Made by a program: the position numbers and the translations under genes. Shown in pieces: positions 18,156 to 26,679 of a stretch of DNA of 64,000 nucleotides. The notes below the pieces were generated by a model. That model was not told the DNA's origin. It saw nothing but the letters and a program-made list of their open reading frames with translations, and searched no databases. Position 1 is the first letter of the stretch. Each line of letters begins with the position of its first letter. The DNA is taken from contig CALXYM010000006.1 in assembly GCA_944392965.1 (NCBI GenBank), forward strand, positions 17,871 through 81,870, read 5' to 3'. Origin of the DNA: an uncultured Spirochaetaceae bacterium (GTDB taxonomy: Bacteria; Spirochaetota; Spirochaetia; Sphaerochaetales; Sphaerochaetaceae).

Positions 18156-19580
18156 ATGAAAAAAATAACAGTTCTTGTTTTATCCATATTTCTTACGATG
18201 CAGATACTCTTCTCCGGTGGAGTAAATGAGAAAATAGTGAACAACACGATATCAACTCCGATGGAAGAGATGAAAGGAGAGAGGAGTATAAGTGAGATAT
18301 TATACTCCCTTTCAAACGTATATGCCCTTTTAGACAGATATTATCTTTATGAAATAGACAATGAAGCAATGGCAGAAAACCTCCTTTCCGCAATGATAGC
18401 CTCCCTTGGAGACCGCTATTCCTATTACGTTAAAGCAGAGGATATGAGTGAATATGAAGAGCAGTATACGGGAGAATATGTCGGAATAGGTACATATGTG
18501 TCTAAGATGAATCCAATTTATGCCGATTATGATGATCCCCTGACATGGATGCTCCAGATCGTCAGTCCTTTTCCAGGAGGCCCTGCAGACAGAGCTGGAC
18601 TTAGGGCAAATGACCTCATAAGTGCCATAAATGGAGAAAGCGTATACTCTCTCAATGCCACAGAGGCATCAAGACTGCTTAGAGGAAAGGAAGGAGAATC
18701 CCTTACACTCAGTGTATACAGAGATGGAAACGAATTTGAAATAACACTCATGCCGGAACACGTCATAACCCCTAACCTCGCATATGACGTGATATATGAT
18801 GATGTAGGATACCTGCATCTCTATACGTTTAATGAAAGCAGCACGGAAAGTGTGAAAGAAGCCCTGGATGACATGAAGGCCAGAGGAATAAAGAGTCTGG
18901 TAATTGACCTGAGGAACAACGGGGGTGGAACTGTCGACACCAGTGAAGAAATCACGGATATGTTCCTGAGCGAAGGGGCAATAGTGAATGTAAGATTCAA
19001 GGAAGGCAGTGGTGTCGAAGATACCACATATTATGCGGATAGAAACACGCAGCTTGATGCGGATATACCTATCGTTATACTCGTAAACGGTGGAACAGCA
19101 AGTGCAAGTGAGATAATGACTGCAGCCCTTAAGGAAAATGGAAGAGCCACTGTGATAGGAGGCCAGACATTTGGAAAGGGAATAATACAGAGCGTGATAC
19201 CTTATAATGGAGGTTTCATATGCTTTACCGATGCCAATTACTACACGCCATCAGGAAACAGCATACATGAAGTCGGAATAAAACCGGATATAATAATAGA
19301 GGACAGGGAATACACGGAGGAAGAACTCAAGAGTTATGAGGAATTCCTCAGTACGGACAAGATTGAAAAATACATAAAAGCACATCCTGAATACAGCATA
19401 GAGAACATAGAGACATTCGCGGATGAAAACAGTGACAGCGGTGTTCCTCGTGACATGCTCATACTTCTTATAAGAAACGAGTATTACTACCAAATGGATT
19501 ATGAAAACCGTCCCGTAGTACTCGTTGATTACGATGAGGCATTGCAGGAAGCCCTAACCTTTCTTGGAAAAGAGATATGA
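18156..19580 (+). CDS. C-terminal processing protease (S41, Ctp)
   Basis: An exported serine protease of ~474 aa that trims C termini of envelope proteins. Signal peptide MKKITVLVLSIFLTMQILFSGG; ~70-110 the Ctp N-terminal segment (DRYSYY); ~120-205 a PDZ domain (GGPADRAGLRANDLISAINGES); then RNNGGGTVDTS, VNGGTASASEI with the catalytic serine, and GQTFGKGI with the catalytic lysine. An in-frame ATG at 18150 also exists. TATTAT (18144-18149) ends exactly six bases before the second ATG, so I favour 18156. rsmE overlaps its stop by four bases. Confidence 0.92.
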   Translation: MKKITVLVLSIFLTMQILFSGGVNEKIVNNTISTPMEEMKGERSISEILYSLSNVYALLDRYYLYEIDNEAMAENLLSAMIASLGDRYSYYVKAEDMSEYEEQYTGEYVGIGTYVSKMNPIYADYDDPLTWMLQIVSPFPGGPADRAGLRANDLISAINGESVYSLNATEASRLLRGKEGESLTLSVYRDGNEFEITLMPEHVITPNLAYDVIYDDVGYLHLYTFNESSTESVKEALDDMKARGIKSLVIDLRNNGGGTVDTSEEITDMFLSEGAIVNVRFKEGSGVEDTTYYADRNTQLDADIPIVILVNGGTASASEIMTAALKENGRATVIGGQTFGKGIIQSVIPYNGGFICFTDANYYTPSGNSIHEVGIKPDIIIEDREYTEEELKSYEEFLSTDKIEKYIKAHPEYSIENIETFADENSDSGVPRDMLILLIRNEYYYQMDYENRPVVLVDYDEALQEALTFLGKEI

Positions 19581-20311
19581 GAATACTTTTAATCAAATCA
19601 GAAAAGATAGAGAACGGCTCTTATGAGCTTGCAAAAAAAGAGTATAACTATCTTAATAATGTCCTAAGACTTAAGGATGGTGACACATTTAAGGCAAAAG
19701 ATGAGAAGGAGAGGATATATAACGCTCATTTCTCTGGTAACATACTCTTTCTCTCTGAAAGTGACAAAAATGTTGAATATCTGGATACCATGCCATCATT
19801 CACAGGACACTTTCAGAGAATACATCTCTATCAGGCAATATTGAAAGGAAAGAAGAATGAACGTGTGGTACGTGACAGCCAGGAAGCGGGTATTGAAAGG
19901 ATAACATTCATCTCAACTGAATTCACATCCTCATCAGAGATAAAGGAACATGATCTTGAACGGCTTTATGCAATAAGAAGGGAAGCCGTGCAGCAGTCCG
20001 GAGCAAAAGTCATGACGATAGATGCCCCTATTTCCTTTCAACAGGCCTTAGAGAAGGCAGAAGGAAGGATACTTATACTCCATCAGAGTCTGAGAGGCAG
20101 TACAAAAGACATAAAAGAAGCACTTGATGGAGCTAAGGAAGATGATATCATCTCCGTATTCATAGGTTCAGAAGGTGGATTTTCTGAAGAAGAATGTAAG
20201 AAAGCAGAAGAGAAAGGGGCCTTCCCCGTTCTCCTTAAAACGAACATATTAAGAGCTGAAAACGCCTCAATCTACACTATATCCGCTATTCAGACACTTT
20301 TAAATAAATGA
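19577..20311 (+). CDS. rsmE: 16S rRNA m3U1498 methyltransferase
   Basis: A 244-aa SPOUT-class RNA methyltransferase. The knotted SAM site is clear: FIGSEGGFSEEECKKAEEKGA and the C-terminal LKTNILRAENASIYTISAIQTLL. The EAGIERITFISTEFTSS segment and QSGAKVMTIDAP fit the RsmE middle. The N-terminal PUA-like domain covers ~1-70. ATGA overlap with ctp indicates translational coupling. Confidence 0.93.
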   Translation: MRILLIKSEKIENGSYELAKKEYNYLNNVLRLKDGDTFKAKDEKERIYNAHFSGNILFLSESDKNVEYLDTMPSFTGHFQRIHLYQAILKGKKNERVVRDSQEAGIERITFISTEFTSSSEIKEHDLERLYAIRREAVQQSGAKVMTIDAPISFQQALEKAEGRILILHQSLRGSTKDIKEALDGAKEDDIISVFIGSEGGFSEEECKKAEEKGAFPVLLKTNILRAENASIYTISAIQTLLNK

Positions 20312-20768
20312 GTAAAAGGAATTAGATAAAAAAAATATCAGATATGACGTTATGTTTTAGTTATTATATTAACAAACACTATATATAGCGTATTAAATAA
20401 TATTGTTAATTTTATGTAAGTATAATATCTGTTAAGAATTATTTAAAAATCATACAAATGTTTATTTTTGTTGAAAACATGTGAAAAACTCATTGAATTC
20501 AGCTATTTTCCACATGTACGATTTTAATTATTTCTTATATAAGTTTTATTAAAAAATAGTTATTTTATTCCGAGTTATTTTCTTTAAATATAAAAATTTA
20601 CAGATAAACTTATTTTTAATCAAAAAAGGTGAAAAAAAACTATTTATTTTATCTTTCCACATATTTTCCACACCCCTGTGGAAAACCTGTGGAAAACTCA
20701 AAAAAAACCATATATAGCGTCTTTCATTTTTCCTTCAAGAACAGAGCTAAAACTGATATACTTTACCT
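20312..20768. other. AT-rich non-coding region with a second DnaA-box cluster
   Basis: 457 bases without a gene. It holds DnaA-box-like nonamers TGTGAAAAA (20480-20488), TTTTCCACA (20506-20514), CTTTCCACA (20653-20661), TTTTCCACA (20664-20672), TGTGGAAAA (20677-20685) and TGTGGAAAA (20688-20696). The last four are packed into 44 bases in opposing orientations, beside a very AT-rich stretch. An 11-base direct repeat, ATATATAGCGT, flanks the block (20381-20391 and 20710-20720). It lies 9 kb from dnaA on the lagging-strand side, so it is more likely a DnaA-binding or titration site than the main origin. Confidence 0.55.
20734..20762 (+). promoter_or_regulatory. Kinase promoter (leaderless type)
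   Basis: TTCAAG (20734-20739), 17 bases and TATACT (20757-20762), which ends six bases before the ATG at 20769. There is no ribosome site. It lies directly downstream of the DnaA-box cluster. Confidence 0.55.
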
Positions 20769-21764
20769 ATGGCTGTATATGGAATAGGAAACCCTTTAAT
20801 TGACCTGTTATGCTTTGTTTCAGATGAGGATATAGATAATCTTTCTCTTTTCAAAGGAACAATGAACCTCATAGATGAGGATAAGAGAAAGGAAATAGTG
20901 GATTATCTAAAGAAGAAAGAGATCTTATATTCATGTGGGGGATCCTGTCCCAACACAATGGTGACACTCAAGAGCCTGGGAGTAGAGACGACCCTTGCAG
21001 GGGGAATAGGTCATGATGAATTGGGAGATATGTATAAAACACGTTTGAAAGAGCTTGGAGTACATGATGAGCTTGTAAAGAACGATGCAGCCACAGGAAC
21101 ATCCATAATCCTCGTGACAGAGGACAGAGAGAGGACAATGTGTACCTTTCTCGGAGCCAACAGGAATTTCGATTCAAAAGATGTCAACCTTGAGAGCGCG
21201 AAAAAAGCCGATATCTTCTATTTCACAGGATATATGTGGGATACCGAACCTCAACAGAGGGCAATAAGAAAAGTCCTTGAAGTGAAAAAGGAATGTAATT
21301 TCCTAGTTGCATTCGACATAGCAGATCCGTTCGCAGTAGGTCGATACAGACAGACTTTCTTCGACCTTATAAATGAATCTGTTGACATAGTATTCGCAAA
21401 TAGTGAGGAAGCCAGGTATCTAATCGATAACTATGATGCATATGAATGTGCAAAAAGCATAGGAAAGCTCTGCCCCACTGCGATAGTGAAAAACGGTAAA
21501 AAAGGTTCTTTCATCTCAAGTAATGGAAAGATTCATGAAATTCCAATCTATGGTACGAGTAAACCCGTAGATACGACTGGTGCGGGAGATACATACGCAT
21601 CGGGTTTCCTTTACGGAATAGAAAAAGGATATGATGTGGTAAACTGTGGAAGAATAGCATCATTCCTCGCAGGCGAGATAATAAATCAGATCGGAGCCCA
21701 GTTCACTATAGAAAGAAGTGAGAAACTGAAAAAACATCTAGAAGAAAATTTTCCTACTTATTGA
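20769..21764 (+). CDS. PfkB-family carbohydrate/nucleoside kinase (adenosine-kinase-like)
   Basis: A 331-aa ribokinase-fold kinase. The N-terminal GNPLIDLLC, the CGGSCPNTMVTLKSLG glycine segment and GGIGHDELGD are typical of adenosine-kinase-like members. The C-terminal PfkB signature DTTGAGDTYASGFLYG carries the catalytic Asp and the anion hole. The substrate could be adenosine or a sugar; the sequence style favours a nucleoside or a ribokinase-like sugar, and I cannot decide. Its stop codon overlaps the TTGACA promoter box of the next gene. Confidence 0.88.
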   Translation: MAVYGIGNPLIDLLCFVSDEDIDNLSLFKGTMNLIDEDKRKEIVDYLKKKEILYSCGGSCPNTMVTLKSLGVETTLAGGIGHDELGDMYKTRLKELGVHDELVKNDAATGTSIILVTEDRERTMCTFLGANRNFDSKDVNLESAKKADIFYFTGYMWDTEPQQRAIRKVLEVKKECNFLVAFDIADPFAVGRYRQTFFDLINESVDIVFANSEEARYLIDNYDAYECAKSIGKLCPTAIVKNGKKGSFISSNGKIHEIPIYGTSKPVDTTGAGDTYASGFLYGIEKGYDVVNCGRIASFLAGEIINQIGAQFTIERSEKLKKHLEENFPTY

Positions 21765-21809
21765 CAATAATTACTAATAATCTTATTTTATTAATATCAA
21801 TTATTGATA
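21758..21809 (+). promoter_or_regulatory. Promoter and palindromic operators of the perR-rbr operon
   Basis: TTGACA (21761-21766) is embedded in the perfect palindrome TTATTGACAATAA (21758-21770). A second perfect palindrome, TATCAATTATTGATA (21795-21809), lies just before the ribosome site. Both share the ATTG/CAAT half-site, as expected for autoregulation by a Fur/PerR-family dimer. Confidence 0.6.
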
Positions 21810-21817
21810 AGGAAAAT

Positions 21818-22216
21818 ATGAGACAGGTAAGACAGACCCTACAGAAGGAAATAACATACAATACCATAATGAAAATGATGGGACATCCGACGGCGGAAGA
21901 AGTTTATGATTCTGTACATCTTACCTATCCTCATGTATCTAAGGCAACTGTCTACAGAAACCTCGCTTCACTGGAAGAGAAAGGAGTCATTAAAAGGATT
22001 CCTAAACTCGGAGGAGGATCTGACAGATACGATAAGAACATGATTCCTCATTTTCACGCAAAGTGTAAATGTTGTGGTAAAATATTCGATGTGGCACTTC
22101 CTCTGGAAGGAGTTCTGGAAAAAGCGAAAGTGATGGAGGATGAGGGATTTTCCCTCAATTCCTATCAGTTAATATTTGAAGGAACCTGTACAGAATGCAG
22201 GTTAAAGGAGAAATAA
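21818..22216 (+). CDS. Fur-family regulator, PerR-like
   Basis: A 132-aa metal-dependent repressor. The winged helix covers ~1-75 ([36 protein letters not shown]). The dimerisation domain has metal-type residues in [22 protein letters not shown] and the structural zinc pairs CKCC and CTEC. The short N terminus and its partner rubrerythrin point to PerR, a peroxide sensor, rather than iron-sensing Fur. The ATG at 21818 follows AAGGAAA. The frame is open to 21761, but that stretch contains the promoter. It is followed after one base by rbr. Confidence 0.88.
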   Translation: MRQVRQTLQKEITYNTIMKMMGHPTAEEVYDSVHLTYPHVSKATVYRNLASLEEKGVIKRIPKLGGGSDRYDKNMIPHFHAKCKCCGKIFDVALPLEGVLEKAKVMEDEGFSLNSYQLIFEGTCTECRLKEK

Positions 22217-22217
22217 T

Positions 22218-22760
22218 ATGGAACTAAAGGGATCAAAGACGGAGAAGAATCTCCAGACGGCGTTCGCTGGTGAGAGCCAGGCAAGAAACAAGTATACCTA
22301 CTATGCATCAAAGGCAAAGAAGGAAGGATTTGAGCAGATTGCAGCTATCTTCCTTGAGACTGCAGACAACGAGAAAGAGCATGCAAAGCTCTGGTTCAAA
22401 CTTCTCCAGGAAGGTGGAGATATCCCATCAACAGCAGAAAACCTGAAAGATGCAGCAGCTGGTGAGAACTATGAATGGACAGACATGTATGCCACATTCG
22501 CAAAAGAAGCTGAGGAAGAGGGATTCACAAAGATTGCAGCACTTTTCAAGGGAGTTGCAAAAATCGAGAAAGAGCACGAGGAGAGATATCTCGCACTCTT
22601 GAAGAATGTTGAGGATGGTCTTGTATTCAGCAGAGACGGAGAGATGATCTGGAAATGCAGAAACTGCGGACACATTCATGTTGGAAAGGCAGCTCCTGGA
22701 GTATGCCCAGTATGTGCTCATCCACAGGCTTATTTTGAATTAGTTGGAAAGAACTACTAA
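22218..22760 (+). CDS. rbr: Rubrerythrin
   Basis: A 180-aa peroxide-reducing diiron protein of anaerobes. The ferritin-like four-helix domain (~1-140) contains the two EXXH-type iron motifs ([29 protein letters not shown]). A C-terminal rubredoxin domain has the CRNCGHIH and CPVCAHP cysteine pairs. It passes electrons to reduce hydrogen peroxide. Operon with the PerR-like gene (one-base gap), so it is likely derepressed by peroxide. A terminator hairpin follows. Confidence 0.97.
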   Translation: MELKGSKTEKNLQTAFAGESQARNKYTYYASKAKKEGFEQIAAIFLETADNEKEHAKLWFKLLQEGGDIPSTAENLKDAAAGENYEWTDMYATFAKEAEEEGFTKIAALFKGVAKIEKEHEERYLALLKNVEDGLVFSRDGEMIWKCRNCGHIHVGKAAPGVCPVCAHPQAYFELVGKNY

Positions 22761-22784
22761 TCCAAATATTACAAAGTTATGCAT

Positions 22785-22817
22785 AGAGCTGTTAATAACT
22801 GTTAACAGCTCTTTTTT
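22785..22817 (+). terminator. rbr terminator, with an insertion at its T-tract
   Basis: AGAGCTGTTAA (22785-22795) pairs with TTAACAGCTCT (22802-22812), followed by a T-run. The left end of the ISL3-like element begins immediately after the T-run, so the insertion sits at the edge of this terminator. Confidence 0.8.
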
Positions 22818-23163
22818 GGTTCTTCAGGTAAAACTGAGGGAAGAGGGATAGAGATTGAAAAAGAGAGCATGTGAGTTCTAAAGTTTAGTTACCACACAAA
22901 ACATAGGACGAACACATGCTCTTAGAACAAATTATAGCAAATAACCCATCACTTCAACCATATGAATACGTCAATACAGAGATAGCAGAAGACGGGCATC
23001 GGCTGGTACTGCATCTGGCAAGCAGGAAGGCTTCAACAACAGGATCAAGGTTGCAAAGAGAATTGCTTATGGATACAGGGATGAAGACTACTTTTTCTCT
23101 TTGATTCAGTTCATCTCCATCCTTTCTCTCAGAGCTCAATCCCACAGAAAAACGTGAAGAGCC
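22818..23163 (+). mobile_element. Internally deleted ISL3-family element with 8-bp target duplication
   Basis: A 346-base element. The left end (22818-22841, beginning GGTTCTTCAGG) and the right end (23140-23163, whose complement begins GGCTCTTCACG) match at 17 of 24 positions as terminal inverted repeats. It is flanked by identical 8-base duplications, TCTTTTTT, at 22810-22817 and 23164-23171. Eight bases is the length typical of ISL3-family insertions. The inside is a transposase reduced to its two ends (see pseudogene). It cannot move by itself but could be mobilised by a full copy elsewhere. Confidence 0.75.
22916..23157 (+). pseudogene. ISL3-family transposase remnant (ends joined by deletion)
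   Basis: The first ~38 codons (MLLEQIIANNPSLQPYEYV...) look like the transposase N terminus. From 23029 a different frame reads GFNNRIKVAKRIAYGYRDED and continues to a stop at 23157. That is the characteristic C-terminal segment of ISL3-type DDE transposases (IKVIKRVAYGYR-like). The whole catalytic middle is missing and the two parts are out of frame, so no transposase is made. Family assignment is from motif memory. Confidence 0.65.
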
Positions 23164-23171
23164 TCTTTTTT

Positions 23172-23473
23172 TAATCAGTTTATAAATTACTTTACAAAAA
23201 AACGCCAATCCGCAAACAGTGTGAACTACCCACACTTAAGAAGAGCGGGCTTCAGCACCAGCTGCTTGCTCAGGAAAACCTGCTCAAGTCTTACGTTAGC
23301 TCCACCGGAGTACATATGCGTCCCACATACGTGCAGAGATTTTTCTGCCCTGCAAGCAGCTAATTGAAGTATACCTTACGATTCATCTCCATTCTATAGA
23401 GATATAGAGTCTTCTCGATATTTTTTTATAAATCTGTTTGTTTCATGACGTCTCTGCTTATATTAAAAGATGT
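23172..23473 (-). mobile_element. Decayed IS200/IS605-type 3' end
   Basis: About 300 bases without a gene between the ISL3 remnant and jag. On the minus strand 23219-23300 reads a GAAGCCC...GTGGGTAGTTCACAC end. This is like the segment that closes tnpB elements and forms the guide-RNA end. A palindromic GTGTGAACTACCCACAC core lies at 23219-23235. Upstream in that direction are scraps of open frame but no usable TnpB. The rest of the interval (23370-23473) holds only AT-rich sequence. Identification rests on motif memory. Confidence 0.4.
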
Positions 23474-24172
23474 TTATTTCCTCTTAGGATTCGTGGGAAT
23501 GATTCTTACCTGCTTGTAAACTCCTTCCCCCTCACTCTTGGTTTCAACACCCTTGAAATCATTAAGAGCAGTATGAACCAGTCGACGTTCAAAGGGATTC
23601 ATCGGTTCAAGAAGTTTACTTCTACCACTTCTGCGTACATATTCAGCACTCCTGACAGCGTTTCTGACAATCTGATCTTCATGCCTCATACGGTAATTCT
23701 CACTATCTATCACGATCTTGGCATCCTCATCTATAGTCGCAGCATATACATTGGCAAGAAGCTGGATAGCATCAAGATTCTTTCCCTTTCTTCCAATCAA
23801 AATACTTGAACTGTCACTCTCGATATTGAGGGATATCTTACTATCTCTTCTTGAAGATATGGTAACAGTTGCATCATATCCCATCTTCTTGATAAGGGTT
23901 GTGACGAAATCAATGGTCTTTCTTTCAACATCACTCTCTGCAGAAAGAACCTTTCCCTCTTCGGGTAAATACTCACTCTCACCCGCCTTTTCTATATCCT
24001 CTTTCTCTTCATCACCATAATAAACGCGGATCTTTATATAACTCTTCTTGAAAAGACCCTTCTTAGTCTCTTCAAGAACTTCAACATAAACATCATCATT
24101 AACCAGACCTAGTTCCTGTCTTGCCTTCTGCAAAGCCTCTGCTTCGGTCCTTCCTTCAAAATCCTTATACAT
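23474..24172 (-). CDS. jag: Jag/KhpB-type RNA-binding protein
   Basis: A 232-aa protein with the three Jag parts in order: Jag_N (~1-52, DFEGRTEAEALQKARQELG), a KH domain (~85-150, ILIGRKGKNLDAIQLLANVYA) and R3H (~155-225, RNAVRSAEYVRRSGRSKLLEPMNPFERRLVHTAL). It binds RNA and in other bacteria partners KhpA and affects cell elongation and membrane insertion. It sits two bases after yidC and ends the dnaA-side run. Confidence 0.95.
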   Translation of the reverse strand: MYKDFEGRTEAEALQKARQELGLVNDDVYVEVLEETKKGLFKKSYIKIRVYYGDEEKEDIEKAGESEYLPEEGKVLSAESDVERKTIDFVTTLIKKMGYDATVTISSRRDSKISLNIESDSSSILIGRKGKNLDAIQLLANVYAATIDEDAKIVIDSENYRMRHEDQIVRNAVRSAEYVRRSGRSKLLEPMNPFERRLVHTALNDFKGVETKSEGEGVYKQVRIIPTNPKRK

Positions 24173-24174
24173 TT

Positions 24175-25977
24175 TTATTTCCTTCTCTTCTTCTTTTTCG
24201 CTAAAGCTTTCTCTTCATCCTCTTTCTGAATTTCCAGCTTAAATTGGGTTCCCTTCTTCTTATTCACATAAACCTGGGTACCAATTGAAATGATATTTGT
24301 TACAGACCAGTAAACAAGCAATCCAGACGGTGCATTATAAAGAATGAAGAAGAATATTATAGGCATACCATATGTCATGAACTTCATCATTCCTGCCTGA
24401 CCTGCCGTGGATGAACTCTGTGTAATCTTCATACTGAATATCATCGAGAGAGTATACAGTATTGGAAGAAGGTGAATCTCATTTCCAAGGAAAGGAATAT
24501 TAAATGGAAGAGTGAAGATAGTCTCAGGAATTGAGAGGTCAGTTATCCAACCAGGGATGAACATGGCTCCTCTGAGATCGATGTTCTTATTCAATAGTCC
24601 ATAGAATGCAATGAGTATAGGGAACTGTATCAGCATAGGCCAGCAGGAACTCATAGGATTTATACCCTCTTCCTTATAGAGTTTGGCCATAGCTACATTC
24701 TGAGCATTAGGATCATCCGGATATCTTTCCTTTATTTCATTCAACTTAGGAGTCAGAGCACTCATCTTCGCAGTTGATTCCGTACCCTTCTTTGAAAGAG
24801 GATGCAACAGCAGCTTAATTATGATGGTGAGAATTATTATAGCTACACCATAGTTAGGTATGAATCGGTAGATGAATGAGAGACACCAGTTAAGAATGGA
24901 CTCAAGCCACCAAAGCCAGGAGGAATCCATAGCTTCTCTGAGTCTGTGCTCCTCAAGACCGAAAACATTGTCTGCCGCATTATCATACCTATCGAGCTCC
25001 GTCGCACTTTGTGGTCCAAGATAATATGAATAAACATCAGTAAGAACTGAATCGGATGTACCTGTTCTTGTAAAATAGAAATAGTTCTCCTGACTTACTC
25101 CCTCTGAATAAGTCATATTCGTAGCCGTATATTTGTCTATGATGTTTCTCGTCTCAGGAATACCTATTGCAACGAAATATTTTCCAGTAAGACTCATCCA
25201 ATCTATAAATTCATCCTCATCGAAGTTCTCATAGACATATTCACCACCAGAATAGCTTACATTACTCTTTCCACCTCGATCATCCCTTAAGTAGTTGATT
25301 CTCCTGTAATCATAACTTGAACTCATGGATTCAAATTCAGGACCTACCTGAGGTCCGAAACCGATGGTATATGCATCACCATTGTAATTAAGAGGTATGC
25401 TTCCTCCATCAGAAGTAGAAATATTAACTACAAGCTGAATCATGTATTCATCATTCATCGGAACAGCATAGATCTTATTTATCGTGAATATCCTACCATC
25501 CTTTGTTTCAAAATCACGAGAGAAACTTACTTGTGTGATATTCCTGTCCGTAAGCTCATTTATGCTGTAATTAAAAACAGCGTCTATAGGATTAGTCTTG
25601 TCATCCCCTACGTAAAGCATGAATGGATTGACATCATCACTATCTTTGAAAATAAACTCGCTGGGTTCTCCATTAGTATGGTGTTCCTTCAGTTTAACAC
25701 TGCTGATAGTCGCTCCTACAGGATCAAAAGTAAATGATGATACTTCATTCTCAACTATGAAAGTAGAACTATCAGGACTATCTCCTATAGCATAAAAGTC
25801 ATTTTCATACGCATTTGATGCCCCATATGTAGATATGGTGCTATCATCAACATTTTCAACTATTGTCTCCGTAGTCGTTTCAGTCGGAGCAGGAGAAAAG
25901 AAAGCAGCCTGTATAGTAGTTGAAAATATAATTACGATTGTACATAAAACTATTGCCAGAATCGTATTCCTATCCAT
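24175..25977 (-). CDS. yidC: Membrane protein insertase YidC
   Basis: A 600-aa insertase for inner-membrane proteins. The N-terminal anchor is MDRNTILAIVLCTIVIIFSTTIQAAFF. A long periplasmic beta domain (~60-345) follows, as in diderm bacteria. The five-helix insertase core holds YGVAIIILTIIIKLLLHPL with the conserved arginine position replaced by Lys, then MSSCWPMLIQFPILIAFYGLL and the basic tail KKKKRRK. The large periplasmic domain supports a two-membrane (spirochaetal) envelope. No yidD gene lies between rnpA and yidC. The ribosome site is AAGGAG. Confidence 0.97.
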   Translation of the reverse strand: MDRNTILAIVLCTIVIIFSTTIQAAFFSPAPTETTTETIVENVDDSTISTYGASNAYENDFYAIGDSPDSSTFIVENEVSSFTFDPVGATISSVKLKEHHTNGEPSEFIFKDSDDVNPFMLYVGDDKTNPIDAVFNYSINELTDRNITQVSFSRDFETKDGRIFTINKIYAVPMNDEYMIQLVVNISTSDGGSIPLNYNGDAYTIGFGPQVGPEFESMSSSYDYRRINYLRDDRGGKSNVSYSGGEYVYENFDEDEFIDWMSLTGKYFVAIGIPETRNIIDKYTATNMTYSEGVSQENYFYFTRTGTSDSVLTDVYSYYLGPQSATELDRYDNAADNVFGLEEHRLREAMDSSWLWWLESILNWCLSFIYRFIPNYGVAIIILTIIIKLLLHPLSKKGTESTAKMSALTPKLNEIKERYPDDPNAQNVAMAKLYKEEGINPMSSCWPMLIQFPILIAFYGLLNKNIDLRGAMFIPGWITDLSIPETIFTLPFNIPFLGNEIHLLPILYTLSMIFSMKITQSSSTAGQAGMMKFMTYGMPIIFFFILYNAPSGLLVYWSVTNIISIGTQVYVNKKKGTQFKLEIQKEDEEKALAKKKKRRK

Positions 25978-26053
25978 TTAATCTCCTTAAAAAAGATTTC
26001 AGTTATCCAAGGAAAGTAGGAATAGGAACTCTGCATGAAGAGAAAAATAGGAG

Positions 26054-26410
26054 CTATTTCCGGTTCAACCTGACCAAAATGGATTTCATATTGGACTCAA
26101 GCAAGGAAAAATCGGAAACCTTTCCAGGATAAACTACTAAGACGATATCTATTCCAGAATCAGATGATCCTTCTATCAAACGGCCATCCCATGTACGGAA
26201 AATCTCTTTTATTCTACGTCTTATCTTGTTTCTCTCAACGCTTGAACCAAAGTGCCGGACAGGAATAACTATTATCCTATCATAATTTAGACCGTTATTA
26301 AGAGAGATTAATCGCATTCCCTCACAGGAAAATCTCTTTCCCTGCTTGAAAATGCGATCGATTTCATCTTTTTTTCTGATGATTTGTGTCTTAGTAAGGC
26401 TTCTTCTCAT
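26054..26410 (-). CDS. rnpA: Ribonuclease P protein component
   Basis: A 118-aa basic protein that assists RNase P RNA in maturing tRNA 5' ends. The family motif is visible as [17 protein letters not shown] (the RNR region), preceded by [21 protein letters not shown]. Its start codon lies 20 bases inside rpmH in a different frame, so it is translated by overlap with rpmH. Confidence 0.95.
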   Translation of the reverse strand: MRRSLTKTQIIRKKDEIDRIFKQGKRFSCEGMRLISLNNGLNYDRIIVIPVRHFGSSVERNKIRRRIKEIFRTWDGRLIEGSSDSGIDIVLVVYPGKVSDFSLLESNMKSILVRLNRK

Positions 26411-26558
26411 CGCTGACTGTAAGGTTGTGTCTGCCCTTAGCTCTTCTGCGTGCTAAAACGAGACGTCCTCCCTTTGTAGCCATTCTTGCGCGGAAACCGA
26501 ATTTCCTTGTTCTCTTCCTCTTACTAGGCTGGTAAGTTCTCTTGCCTTTGTTACTCAT
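26391..26558 (-). CDS. rpmH: Ribosomal protein L34
   Basis: A 55-aa, very basic protein encoded by 26558 down to 26391. It reads [20 protein letters not shown], then [23 protein letters not shown] and a short tail. The TYQPSxxKRxRxHGFRxRMxTxxGRxVLxxRRxKGR pattern of L34 is complete. A slightly extended N terminus (SNKGK) and an acidic tail (SDEKKPY) are present. GGAG lies before the ATG. The 3' end overlaps rnpA by 20 bases. It has its own promoter. Confidence 0.96.
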   Translation of the reverse strand: MSNKGKRTYQPSKRKRTRKFGFRARMATKGGRLVLARRRAKGRHNLTVSDEKKPY

Positions 26559-26631
26559 GAGTAATCTCCAATATTCTTCGCTAAACTAGCTGTTTTTTTA
26601 TCTGCTGAAGACACACGTGTCCGAGATAAGA

Positions 26632-26660
26632 ATTTTATAGATACTTCATATAATCGTCAA
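26632..26660 (-). promoter_or_regulatory. rpmH promoter
   Basis: Minus-strand TTGACG (26655-26660), 17 bases and TAAAAT (26632-26637). A ~70-base leader follows before the GGAG site. It would drive rpmH-rnpA-yidC-jag independently of the dnaA-recF genes. Confidence 0.6.
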
Positions 26661-26679
26661 GTACCAATGACATATGTAT

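Noticed and set aside
22916..23104. A small 62-codon open frame as a new protein gene
   Set aside because: It is the N-terminal scrap of an ISL3-type transposase; the terminal repeats and the C-terminal scrap in another frame explain it.
23215..23340. CRISPR array or riboswitch in the rbr-jag gap
   Set aside because: No regular repeats and no downstream target gene; the motifs fit an IS end.
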